From: a virus
Length of the DNA: 39,047 nucleotides
Strand: one strand, 5' to 3'
IMG/VR virus record: IMGVR_UViG_3300042564_000263
Location: 1-39,047 of that record
This document shows, one piece after another, positions 13,128 to 20,167 of this stretch; the first letter of the stretch is position 1; each line of letters begins with the position of its first letter. The position numbers were made by a program, and so were the translations under genes. The notes under the pieces are model-generated. The model was not told the origin of the DNA, did not search any database, and was given only the letters and a program-made list of their open reading frames with translations.

Positions 13128-13307
13128 ATGAATGATGTTCTGATCGATGACTATGAGGAATGTGGACAGATGGATGATGTCTTACAGTTTGAATGCTGGT
13201 ATCATTCCGTTATGGATGATGTCGCTAGTCTTATACGTGCCAATGGCTACGATAAGGTGATGCTGGACATCATGTCTGCTGTTAACAGGATGGAGAACAA
13301 GGTATGA
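13128..13307 (+). CDS. Acidic hypothetical protein (59 aa)
   Basis: Start ATG 13128 was chosen over an in-frame GTG at 13119 because AAGGTGG then serves as the ribosome site. The protein is acidic and helical (MNDVLIDDYEECGQMDDVLQ), with three Asp/Glu-rich turns and a helical end (VMLDIMSAVNRMEN). It is the first gene after the promoter at 12909. No family was recognised. Confidence 0.6.
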   Translation: MNDVLIDDYEECGQMDDVLQFECWYHSVMDDVASLIRANGYDKVMLDIMSAVNRMENKV

Positions 13308-13360
13308 TTGTCTCCCTGTTTATTGGTGTCTTGACTTTAATTAAGGTGGTGTTGAAATGA
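13304..13360 (+). CDS. Possible 18-residue membrane peptide
   Basis: ATG 13304 overlaps the previous stop (ATGA) and encodes MIVSLFIGVLTLIKVVLK, a single hydrophobic helix. Its own stop overlaps the next start (ATGA). The double coupling is the only argument for translation; it could act only to carry ribosomes to the next gene. Confidence 0.35.
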   Translation: MIVSLFIGVLTLIKVVLK

Positions 13361-13635
13361 AAGATAACCCTTTTAGTTTGGTCGTAAACGTAGAGAATGC
13401 TAAGTGTGTCGTTGAGTTTGATGTCATTGGTGACAGTGAGATCAACTACGAGACATGGGAAGTTTTCTTTAACAAGAACTTTAAAGGTGACTTAAAGCAG
13501 GTTTTACCACCTGAAACATGGGTACAGGTCAATGATTTGATCCATGACAAGACTTGGGAGTCCATTGAAGACCAGATCAAGGCACAATGGAAGGATGTAG
13601 AGGAACAACAGAGGTCATATGATGAACAATACTGA
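13357..13635 (+). CDS. Hypothetical protein (92 aa)
   Basis: The start has AAGGTGG eleven bases upstream. The protein is mixed alpha/beta: strands in residues 5-45 (SLVVNVENAKCVVEFDVIG), then a Trp-rich helical acidic C-terminus (TWESIEDQIKAQWKDVEEQQ). It is soluble and overlaps the following gene by 17 bases in another frame. No function was recognised. Confidence 0.65.
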   Translation: MKDNPFSLVVNVENAKCVVEFDVIGDSEINYETWEVFFNKNFKGDLKQVLPPETWVQVNDLIHDKTWESIEDQIKAQWKDVEEQQRSYDEQY

Positions 13636-13960
13636 TACTTTGAAATTGGCGCTGGAGGCACTGGAATCATGCAGTGGCGCACCTCATTGGGAAGAATTGC
13701 AACTAACAGTCACCGCCATCAAGCAAGCCCTTGCAGCACAGCCAGCACCTACTGTGCAAAGCGCAGAGCGCGGGGAGCCTGTGGAGTGGATTGATTCCGT
13801 GATGGAGCAAGCCCAAGTTTTTGCTTCGGCGTGGTCACTTGTAGGCAGTCGGTTTGATTTTGGCAGCGGGTTTGAAGAAGCAGAGCAAGCAGAAGCCGAA
13901 CTCCGAGCCATGCTAGCCACCCCACCCGCAGCCCACGGCATCACGAAAGGCCAGCCATGA
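13619..13960 (+). CDS. GC-richer hypothetical protein (113 aa)
   Basis: The sequence starts MMNNTDTLKLALEALESC and contains an ITAIKQALA-type helix followed by a Pro/Ala-rich linker (AAQPAPTVQSAERGEPVEW). I associate this layout with small proteins of Burkholderiales phages and prophages. The DNA is visibly richer in GC and uses GCC/GCA/GCG Ala codons more than its neighbours, so it was probably acquired from another phage or the host. It overlaps primase-helicase by four bases. The function is unknown. Confidence 0.65.
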   Translation: MMNNTDTLKLALEALESCSGAPHWEELQLTVTAIKQALAAQPAPTVQSAERGEPVEWIDSVMEQAQVFASAWSLVGSRFDFGSGFEEAEQAEAELRAMLATPPAAHGITKGQP

Positions 13961-15564
13961 CATCCAAGTTCCTTCGTCATATAGCCTGTGAGCACTGTGG
14001 AAGCACTGATGCCAACAGCCTGTATGACGATGGTCACACCCACTGCTTTGCTTGTAATACTACAGAGCACGAAGGTGCTTATGATGAACGAACAGTAATG
14101 ATGGATGCTATTGCACCCAAGAAAGTTAGTATGGAAATCAACGCTACGCTGAAAGGCACTTGTAAATCAATACCTGATCGAGGAATCAGTCAGGCAACCT
14201 GTGAGAAATACGGAGTAACGACCGATGGAGACAAACACTTTTATCCTTACACTGACTCAGACGGAGTTAGAGTGGCTGTTAAGCAGCGCAGTGTTCCTAC
14301 AAAGCAATTCTCCATCGCAGGAGACTTCAAAGGAGCCACTCTATTCGGTCAGTCTATCTTTCACGCCGGAGGAAAAGCTATCACCATCACAGAAGGCGAG
14401 CTTGACGCTCTCGCAGCTTTCCAGATGCAAGGGTCTCTTTACCCTACAGTGAGCATCCGTAACGGTGCTAACGCTGCTCTGAAGGACTGTAAAGCACAGT
14501 ATGAGTGGATCAATAGCTTCGACTCAGTGGTTATCTGCTTCGATGCTGATGAACCGGGTAAGAAGGCAGCTAAGGAAGTGGCTGAACTGTTCGGTAACAA
14601 AGCCAAGATCATGCAGTATAAAGATGGTTACAAGGATGCTTGTGAGTACCTGATTGCAGGGGCTACCAAGGAGTTTGTTAACGCATGGTGGAGAGCTAGT
14701 CCTTATGTTCCTGATGGTATTGTGAATGCTGCTGATCTCTGGGAGGAAATCTCCAAGCCAGAGCCGATTGCAGAGGCACAGTACCCTTGGGCAGGCTTGA
14801 ATAAGCTCTTGTACGGTATCCGACCTGCTGAATTGATTACGGTTACCGCAGGCAGTGGTTTGGGTAAGAGTCAATTCTTGCGTGAGATACTGTATAATCT
14901 GCTGAAAACTACAACATGGAATATCGGAGGTCTCTTCTTGGAGGAATCTACCCGTAAGACAGCCCGTAGTATCATGTCATTGCACGCTAACAAACTGTTA
15001 CACTTGCCTGATACACCGACAACTGAGCAGGAATTGAAGGAGGCTTTTGATGCTACTCTTGGCAGTAACCGTGTCTTTCTGTTTGACCACTTTGGTTCTT
15101 CTGATGTGGAAAACATTGCCAACCGTGTACGTTACATGGCTAAGGCGTGTGATTGTCGTGTTGTGTTTCTCGACCACCTATCTATCGTTATCTCTGGTCA
15201 AGATACCGGAGATGAGCGAAAGGCGATTGATGCTATGATGACCAAGCTACGGACACTGGTACAGGAACTGAACATCACCTTGATCTGTGTGAGTCACTTG
15301 AAACGACCACAGGGCAACCAAGGCCATGAGGATGGTGGTAGTGTGTCTCTGTCTCAGTTGCGAGGCTCAGGTGCTATCGCACAGTTGAGCGATGCTGTGA
15401 TCACGTTGGAGCGTAATAGCATGGCTGAGAATGAGAGTGACAGGCACTTGACAAAGGTTGCAGTGGCTAAGAATCGCTTTTCAGGGGACACAGGACCAGC
15501 TTGTGCGCTTAAGTACAATGCCTACACAGGGCGAATGACAGAAGTAAAGGAGGAAGCATTATGA
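13957..15564 (+). CDS. Primase-helicase (T7 gp4-like)
   Basis: This 535-residue replicative protein has all expected parts. The zinc-binding domain has C11/C14 and C30/C33 (CEHC...CFAC). The Toprim domain has E146 (TITEGELDAL) and D196/D198 (VVICFDADEP). The RecA-like helicase has Walker A TAGSGLGKS around residues 297-305, catalytic Glu in GLFLEES near 325-331, Walker B VVFLDH around 402-407, and a late QLRGSGAIAQLSDAV motif. The zinc domain selects primer sites, Toprim makes RNA primers and the helicase unwinds as a ring. It is shorter than T7 gp4 (566). The start overlaps the previous stop (ATGA). Confidence 0.95.
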   Translation: MTSKFLRHIACEHCGSTDANSLYDDGHTHCFACNTTEHEGAYDERTVMMDAIAPKKVSMEINATLKGTCKSIPDRGISQATCEKYGVTTDGDKHFYPYTDSDGVRVAVKQRSVPTKQFSIAGDFKGATLFGQSIFHAGGKAITITEGELDALAAFQMQGSLYPTVSIRNGANAALKDCKAQYEWINSFDSVVICFDADEPGKKAAKEVAELFGNKAKIMQYKDGYKDACEYLIAGATKEFVNAWWRASPYVPDGIVNAADLWEEISKPEPIAEAQYPWAGLNKLLYGIRPAELITVTAGSGLGKSQFLREILYNLLKTTTWNIGGLFLEESTRKTARSIMSLHANKLLHLPDTPTTEQELKEAFDATLGSNRVFLFDHFGSSDVENIANRVRYMAKACDCRVVFLDHLSIVISGQDTGDERKAIDAMMTKLRTLVQELNITLICVSHLKRPQGNQGHEDGGSVSLSQLRGSGAIAQLSDAVITLERNSMAENESDRHLTKVAVAKNRFSGDTGPACALKYNAYTGRMTEVKEEAL

Positions 15565-15809
15565 GAACCCCAATCGACATGGCCCGTGAGGCTGGCTTCA
15601 TGCTGAGAGCCGAATCTGTAAAAGGACAAAGCGATTGGTGGGAATGTTTTGACGAAGCAATTGAAAAACTTGTTGCCCTTGCCCGTGCTGATGAGCGTAA
15701 GAGCATACAAGCAGAGAGCGAAGCCGACAAAGTAATCATTGAGTACCACGAAGCAACAATCAAGCGGCTGGAGGCAGAACTTAAAGCAAGGGGAACACAT
15801 GACAATTGA
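15561..15809 (+). CDS. Hypothetical helical protein (82 aa)
   Basis: A short helical protein (MRTPIDMAREAGFMLRAE...) with a central LVALARADERKS segment. That segment is familiar from small proteins of Burkholderiales phages. A charged C-terminal helix (IIEYHEATIKRLEAELKARG) may form a coiled coil. Composition is a little GC-richer than the flanking replication genes. It is coupled to primase-helicase by a four-base overlap. The function is unknown. Confidence 0.65.
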   Translation: MRTPIDMAREAGFMLRAESVKGQSDWWECFDEAIEKLVALARADERKSIQAESEADKVIIEYHEATIKRLEAELKARGTHDN

Positions 15810-15948
15810 GCACCTAATCGTAGGAGCCACTGGAGTAGGTTACTTGGTGGTAGGTGTGCTACAATGGAGCAAGGGAGAAATCTCTAACGGGATGATCTGG
15901 ACAGGCTATGCCTTTGCTCAGATTGGACTTTGGTTGAATATCAAGTGA
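15799..15948 (+). CDS. Small two-span membrane protein (49 aa)
   Basis: ATG 15799 has AAGGGGA just upstream and overlaps the previous stop. There are two hydrophobic segments, LIVGATGVGYLVVGVLQW and GMIWTGYAFAQIGLWL, joined by a short polar loop (SKGEISN). It is a membrane protein inside the replication block. A role in anchoring replication or in exclusion would be guesswork. Confidence 0.55.
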   Translation: MTIEHLIVGATGVGYLVVGVLQWSKGEISNGMIWTGYAFAQIGLWLNIK

Positions 15949-15959
15949 GGAAGAAGATC

Positions 15960-16181
15960 ATGCCTGACATTTCAATGTGTAACGACTACTCATGTCCTAA
16001 GTTTGACAAGTGCTACCGAGCACAGGCTAAACCTAGTGAGTATCGACAGAGTTACTTTATGAACTCTCCTCGTGACAAAGATGGATGTAATTACTTTTGG
16101 CCTCTGGAAGAAACAAATGAGAATAGTTCTAGATTGCGAAACAAACCTAGCACACGACAAGATACACCTAGTCGTGACTAA
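15960..16181 (+). CDS. Cysteine-containing hypothetical protein (73 aa)
   Basis: Start ATG 15960 was chosen for the GAGGAAGAAG site upstream; an in-frame TTG at 15930 lacks one. The N-terminus carries MPDISMCNDYSCPKFDKCYR and a further Cys in DGCNYFWP, consistent with a small metal or disulfide site. The pattern is familiar from other phage proteins. The C-terminus is polar and disordered and overlaps the DNA polymerase start by 65 bases in another frame. Confidence 0.65.
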   Translation: MPDISMCNDYSCPKFDKCYRAQAKPSEYRQSYFMNSPRDKDGCNYFWPLEETNENSSRLRNKPSTRQDTPSRD

Positions 16182-17829
16182 AGACATTGACACTGGAGAA
16201 GTAATCACATGGAGAAATCCAACTGGCCTAAACGACTATCTAAGCAAGGTTACTCAGTTGATAGCACACAATGGAATCGGATTCGATTTCAGAGTTTTGA
16301 ACAACTGCTGGAAGACGAGGATAGGTTTGAAGAGCGTCTTCGACACGTTGATAGTAAGTCGTCTACTCGATCCAAGCAGGGAGACAGGACACAGCCTCGA
16401 AGCGTGGGGCAACACTCTGGGGTTCCACAAGATTGACTACTCTGCTGTATGGCAGTGGATGATGGACAGAAAGGAAGCGTATGCCGGAGAGTCTTTTGAC
16501 AGCCCTATTGATAGTCTTCTTGAGCATTACTGCATTAGGGACGTTGAAGTTACTGCTAAGTTGTATCATCGGCTTATCAGTGATGTGGCTGAGAAACAGT
16601 TTAGCCAAGAGAGTATCGACCTCGAACACCAAGTAGCAGCTATCATTGCTCAACAAGAAAGGAATGGGTTTAAACTTGATCAAATCTTTGCTACCTGCTT
16701 ACTTACTGACATCAAGTCAAAAGTGGCAGGAATATATGAACGAATGCAGGAACGATGGCCTCCAGTTACCCTTGAGCGATTCTCTGACAAAACAGGAAAG
16801 CGACTCAAGGACAGCGTGGTTACTTTCAATCCGGGAAGCAGACAACAGATCGGAGAACGACTGAAGGAACTCGGGTGGAAGCCTAAGGAGTTTACCGATA
16901 ATGGACAACCAAAGGTAGATGAGACTATCTTGGCTAACATTAAGATACCTGAGGCTCAAGTCATTGCTGAGTATCTGATGCTGAACAAGAGGATCAGTCA
17001 GATCGAGTCATGGATGGACGCTGTAGGTAAGGACGGTAGGGTTCACGGTAGGGTTATTACTAACGGTGCTGTTACTGGCAGGATGACTCACAGTAGCCCT
17101 AACATGGCTCAGATTCCAAACAGTAGCTCCATTTATGGGCCTGAATGTCGGGAATGCTGGACTGTAGAGGATGGTAATGTGTTGGTAGGTTGCGATGCTT
17201 CAGGTTTGGAGCTTCGTATGTTGGCTCACTATATGAAGGATGAAGATTATGTCAGAACAGTCACTGAAGGAAGCTCTAAAGATGGTACAGACGTGCATAC
17301 AGTTAATCAGAGAGCAGCGGGGCTTTCTACAAGAGACAATGCTAAAACATTTATCTATGCATTTTTGTATGGAGCAGGAGATGCAAAGATTGGAAGTATT
17401 GTCGGAGGAACTGCTAAAGTCGGTAAAGAACTTAAATCAAAGTTCCTCTCCCAAACACCAGCCCTCGCAAAGCTCATCGAAAGAGTCGGAAAGCAAGCGG
17501 CGAAGGGTTGGGTCCCGGGACTTGATGGGAGGCGTATTTGGGTTCGATCAGAGCACGCTGCCCTCAATTCGTTACTCCAAGGTGCAGGGGCAATCGTGAT
17601 GAAGAAGGCTTTGGTCTTGTTTAACGATAAGATCAAGGCTAACAAGTGGCCTGTGAAGCTAGTTGCTAATGTCCACGATGAGTTTCAATTCGAGTGCCCT
17701 CAAAGTATCGCTGAAGATGCTGGAAAGGCTGCTAGAATGTCAATCATTGAGGCAGGAGTGTGCTACAATCTACGTTGTCCACTGGACGGGGAGTACAAGA
17801 TTGGAAGAAATTGGCGTGAAACTCACTAA
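16117..17829 (+). CDS. DNA polymerase, family A (T7 gp5-like)
   Basis: The start at 16117 is used because GGAAGAAACAA precedes it and the exonuclease domain then begins at once (MRIVLDCETN); 570 residues. Proofreading: D6/E8, D57 (HNGIGFDF) and D142 (CIRDVEVTAK). Polymerase: motif A GCDASGLELR (D360), motif B STRDNAKTFIYAFLYG (R406, K410, Y414), motif C VHDEFQFE (H520-E522). Motif B is almost identical to T7, including the Tyr that sets nucleotide discrimination. It is shorter than T7 gp5 (704), with compact thumb and linker regions. It replicates phage DNA with primase-helicase and SSB. Whether it uses host thioredoxin is unknown. Confidence 0.95.
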   Translation: MRIVLDCETNLAHDKIHLVVTKDIDTGEVITWRNPTGLNDYLSKVTQLIAHNGIGFDFRVLNNCWKTRIGLKSVFDTLIVSRLLDPSRETGHSLEAWGNTLGFHKIDYSAVWQWMMDRKEAYAGESFDSPIDSLLEHYCIRDVEVTAKLYHRLISDVAEKQFSQESIDLEHQVAAIIAQQERNGFKLDQIFATCLLTDIKSKVAGIYERMQERWPPVTLERFSDKTGKRLKDSVVTFNPGSRQQIGERLKELGWKPKEFTDNGQPKVDETILANIKIPEAQVIAEYLMLNKRISQIESWMDAVGKDGRVHGRVITNGAVTGRMTHSSPNMAQIPNSSSIYGPECRECWTVEDGNVLVGCDASGLELRMLAHYMKDEDYVRTVTEGSSKDGTDVHTVNQRAAGLSTRDNAKTFIYAFLYGAGDAKIGSIVGGTAKVGKELKSKFLSQTPALAKLIERVGKQAAKGWVPGLDGRRIWVRSEHAALNSLLQGAGAIVMKKALVLFNDKIKANKWPVKLVANVHDEFQFECPQSIAEDAGKAARMSIIEAGVCYNLRCPLDGEYKIGRNWRETH

Positions 17830-17845
17830 TATTTGCAAATAGTTG

Positions 17846-17873
17846 TTGACATTGCTCCAACATCGGATACAAT
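17846..17873 (+). promoter_or_regulatory. Promoter of the tRNA, TTGACA-N16-TACAAT
   Basis: TTGACA at 17846-17851 and TACAAT at 17868-17873 are 16 bp apart, without an extended TG. The first base of the tRNA (17882) is nine bases after the last base of the -10, so transcription may begin at or within two bases of the mature 5' end. SSB and downstream genes would be co-transcribed. Confidence 0.75.
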
Positions 17874-17881
17874 AGATATAT

Positions 17882-17966
17882 GGGCCTATGGTGAAATCGG
17901 TAGACACAGGAGACTTAAAATCTCCCGCTGCAAAGCGTACCTGTTCGAGTCAGGTTAGGCCCACCA
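17882..17966 (+). tRNA. tRNA-Leu (anticodon UAA)
   Basis: A complete 85-base cloverleaf. The acceptor stem GGGCCTA / TAGGCCC is followed by an A discriminator, and CCA is encoded. The anticodon stem GGAGA / TCTCC encloses loop CTTAAAA, giving anticodon TAA. A long variable arm (CGCT-GCAA-AGCG) is typical of leucine tRNAs, and the T arm is CCTGTTCGAGTCAGG. It reads UUA and, by wobble, UUG. UUA is rare in GC-rich hosts, so the phage may carry this tRNA to support its lower-GC genes. Confidence 0.95.
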
Positions 17967-18067
17967 AACACGGCCTTAACTGCTATGGGGTTCTTCTAGG
18001 TTAGACAATCAGTGACAGCTTGGAGAGACAAGCACTTTATAAACTCTGAATTGAAGGAAATTAAATC

Positions 18068-18484
18068 ATGGATAACAAACCAGTCAAGGTAGCAGGCGAA
18101 CTCTTCTGGGCTAACTGGATGAAAGAGTTCAACACAAAGTTCAATGAGGACAACACCAAGTACGAATGTACCGTTGGTATGCTCTCAGACAAGGCTTGTG
18201 AGGCTCTGAAGGAACTCGGTATTGTCATCAAGAACAAACCTGAGATGGGTAACTACATCGTTGGTAAGAGTAAGTTCTTGTTTGAGCCTGTGGACGCTGA
18301 AGGTAATCCTGTAGCTATCGAGAAGATTGGTAACGGTACTAAGGTGACAGCTCTGGTGGGTTCGTATAAGCATAAAATGTCGTCGAAATACGGTGCAGCG
18401 CCTAGCATTAGTAAAATTATTGTAACCGATCTTGTGGTTTATGGCGGTAGTGTTGAAGGTAATGACGATGATGACATCCTTTAA
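18068..18484 (+). CDS. Single-stranded DNA-binding protein (gp2.5-like)
   Basis: This 138-residue protein sits between DNA polymerase and exonuclease. It has an OB-type strand pattern (TKYECTVGMLS, YIVGKSKFLFEPVD, GNGTKVTALVGSY) and a strongly acidic C-terminal tail (EGNDDDDIL). Acidic tails are the hallmark of T7 gp2.5 and bacterial SSBs, where they recruit polymerase and helicase. T7 gp2.5 ends in Phe; here Ile-Leu close the tail. The ribosome site GAAGGAAATTAAATC precedes the ATG. The call combines tail, size and position. Confidence 0.75.
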   Translation: MDNKPVKVAGELFWANWMKEFNTKFNEDNTKYECTVGMLSDKACEALKELGIVIKNKPEMGNYIVGKSKFLFEPVDAEGNPVAIEKIGNGTKVTALVGSYKHKMSSKYGAAPSISKIIVTDLVVYGGSVEGNDDDDIL

Positions 18485-18932
18485 CAAGGTGTCGGTAGAG
18501 GAGCTTCGGCTCCTTTATCGTTACGATGAAGAAACAGGTAAACTATTCTATGTCGCTTCTGATAAGGAAGTAGGCTATGATAACGGGTTCGGATATCTTC
18601 GAACAAGTATCAAGAACAAGAAAATAGTTGTACACCGTCTCATCTGGCTCTTGCAATATGGTTATCTCCCTGATAAGGATTTAGACCACATCAACGGAAA
18701 CAGAAAAGACAACAGGCTTGTGAATCTTCGGTTAGCTACTCGTGCTGAAAACTTACAGAATCAGACGACAGCTAAAGGTTTTCACTGGTCGCGTGTTGCC
18801 AACAGGTGGTGTGCTTCTATGCGAGATAACTACAAGAAGATTCATCTTGGTTATTTTGATACTGAACTAGACGCGAGGGCTGCTTATATGTCTGCTAAGA
18901 GAGAACGGCATCCTTTTGCTTTTACGACATGA
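18468..18932 (+). CDS. HNH homing endonuclease with AP2-like domain
   Basis: The start was set at the tandem ATGs 18468/18471, inside the end of SSB. The N-terminal part contains a strand-rich segment and the HNH core: VVHRLIWLLQYGYLP, then DLDHINGNRKDNRLVNLRLAT with catalytic His in LDHING and the two Asn. The C-terminus (GFHWSRVANRWCASM ... HLGYFDTELDARAAY) is an AP2-type DNA-binding domain, common in phage homing nucleases. Overlapping SSB on one side and exonuclease on the other, it looks like a free-standing mobile intruder in the replication operon. Confidence 0.88.
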   Translation: MMTSFNKVSVEELRLLYRYDEETGKLFYVASDKEVGYDNGFGYLRTSIKNKKIVVHRLIWLLQYGYLPDKDLDHINGNRKDNRLVNLRLATRAENLQNQTTAKGFHWSRVANRWCASMRDNYKKIHLGYFDTELDARAAYMSAKRERHPFAFTT

Positions 18933-19675
18933 AAGCAGAGCCTAAGATTGCACTAGTAGATGCTGACTTTCTTGTCTACCGTATTGGCTTCAGTACGGAG
19001 GATGAGCCAGTCGGCATCGCTAAGGCACGATTAACGGAATGGTTAGAAGACTTTATCTATATCAATCTCAAGGCTGATCACTATCTAGCTTGGATTTCAG
19101 GTAAATCTAACTTCCGTTATGACATTGCCAAGACAGTGCCCTACAAAGGTAACCGTAAGGATGCAGTGAAGCCTAAGCACTACGATGCCCTGCGGGAGCA
19201 CTTAGTCAAGCGTCACGATGCTATTCTAACGGTTGGTGAGGAAGCTGATGATACCGTAGCCATTGACTCCACTAAGCTCTTGGATGAGTGCTGGATCGTG
19301 CATGTGGATAAGGACTTGGATCAGCTTCAAGGATGGCACTACAACCCTGTGAAGGATGAGAGATACTATGTCGATGAGTTTACAGCGTACAAGTCGTTTG
19401 CAACGCAACTTCTCACTGGAGATAGGACTGACAATATCCCGTGCTTGGCGGGAATTGGCCCTAAAAAGGCTGAAAAAGCTCTTAAAGACGCGAAGACTCA
19501 AGAAGAGTTATTGGAAAGAGCGTGGGCCGAGTATGAAAAACTTGGACATACGATGGAGTATTTTACAGAACAGGGTCAACTTCTATGGTTAAGACGTTAT
19601 GAAGGACAAATATGGCAAGTTCCAAGCAAGTTGCAATTAAGCATGGCTGGCGCAGCGGACTCGAAGAAAGAGTAG
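18929..19675 (+). CDS. 5'-3' exonuclease (T7 gp6 / FEN-like)
   Basis: This 248-residue enzyme has the FEN acid cluster: D11/D13 (LVDADFLVY), EEADD at 104-108, D127/D129 (HVDKDLDQL), and D165/D168 (LLTGDRTDNI). A helix-three-turn DNA-binding motif follows (CLAGIGPKKAEKAL, about 172-185). It would degrade host DNA to nucleotides, remove RNA primers and help recombination. It is shorter than T7 gp6 (300). It is coupled to the HNH gene by four bases, and the endonuclease I gene starts 64 bases before its end. Confidence 0.92.
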   Translation: MKAEPKIALVDADFLVYRIGFSTEDEPVGIAKARLTEWLEDFIYINLKADHYLAWISGKSNFRYDIAKTVPYKGNRKDAVKPKHYDALREHLVKRHDAILTVGEEADDTVAIDSTKLLDECWIVHVDKDLDQLQGWHYNPVKDERYYVDEFTAYKSFATQLLTGDRTDNIPCLAGIGPKKAEKALKDAKTQEELLERAWAEYEKLGHTMEYFTEQGQLLWLRRYEGQIWQVPSKLQLSMAGAADSKKE

Positions 19676-20007
19676 CTGAACAACTGGATCAGTTAGGTGT
19701 AGAATACACGTATGAGAAGCTCAAGTTGAAGTACATTCGACCTGCTTCTGAGCACGTATACACACCTGACTTTGTTCTCCCTAATGGTATCATTGTGGAG
19801 ACTAAGGGAAGATTCTTAGCTGCTGATCGCCAGAAGCACATCTTGGTTAAGAGACATAATCCAGAGTTAGATATTAGGTTTGTATTCAGTAATTCCAATG
19901 CTAAGATCAGCAAAGCGTCTAAGACAACGTATGCTATGTGGTGTAGGAAGAACGGATACAAGTTTGCTGACAAGACTATTCCCGAGGAGTGGGTAAATGA
20001 GAGTTGA
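19612..20007 (+). CDS. Endonuclease I, Holliday-junction resolvase (T7 gp3-like)
   Basis: This 131-residue protein aligns by eye with T7 endonuclease I. E18 (RSGLEER), D53 (VYTPDFVL), E63 and K65 (IVETKG) occupy the catalytic E20, D55, E65, K67 of T7 with a constant shift of two. A basic C-terminus follows. It resolves branched replication and recombination intermediates and breaks down host DNA. An AAGGAC site lies before ATG 19612 inside the exonuclease gene, so the 64-base overlap appears genuine. Confidence 0.93.
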   Translation: MASSKQVAIKHGWRSGLEERVAEQLDQLGVEYTYEKLKLKYIRPASEHVYTPDFVLPNGIIVETKGRFLAADRQKHILVKRHNPELDIRFVFSNSNAKISKASKTTYAMWCRKNGYKFADKTIPEEWVNES

Positions 20008-20167
20008 AAAGATTAAGGACAACGATGATGGCACTGTCAGTTATTCCTTTGACTTGACAGAGGAGGAAGCTGAGTCCCTGCTTCGTCACGGTATCCTAGA
20101 GGCTATCAAAGCAGGTATTCGTGAAGGTGATAAACTCAAGGTAGAGGGTGAAGATGTCGGTAGTTAA
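19997..20167 (+). CDS. Small acidic protein (56 aa)
   Basis: ATG 19997 lies in the last codons of endonuclease I (overlap 11 bases). The protein is MRVEKIKDNDDGTVSYSFDL..., with a strand pair followed by a helix (EEEAESLLRHGILEAIKAGI) and an acidic end. I recall similar short proteins next to phage nucleases, without a function. It overlaps the ThyX start by 14 bases. Dense coupling supports expression. Confidence 0.65.
   Translation: MRVEKIKDNDDGTVSYSFDLTEEEAESLLRHGILEAIKAGIREGDKLKVEGEDVGS

Noticed and set aside
17882-17966. tRNA as phage attachment site
   Set aside because: The tRNA is complete with its own promoter, and no integrase or second copy of its 3' end was seen.
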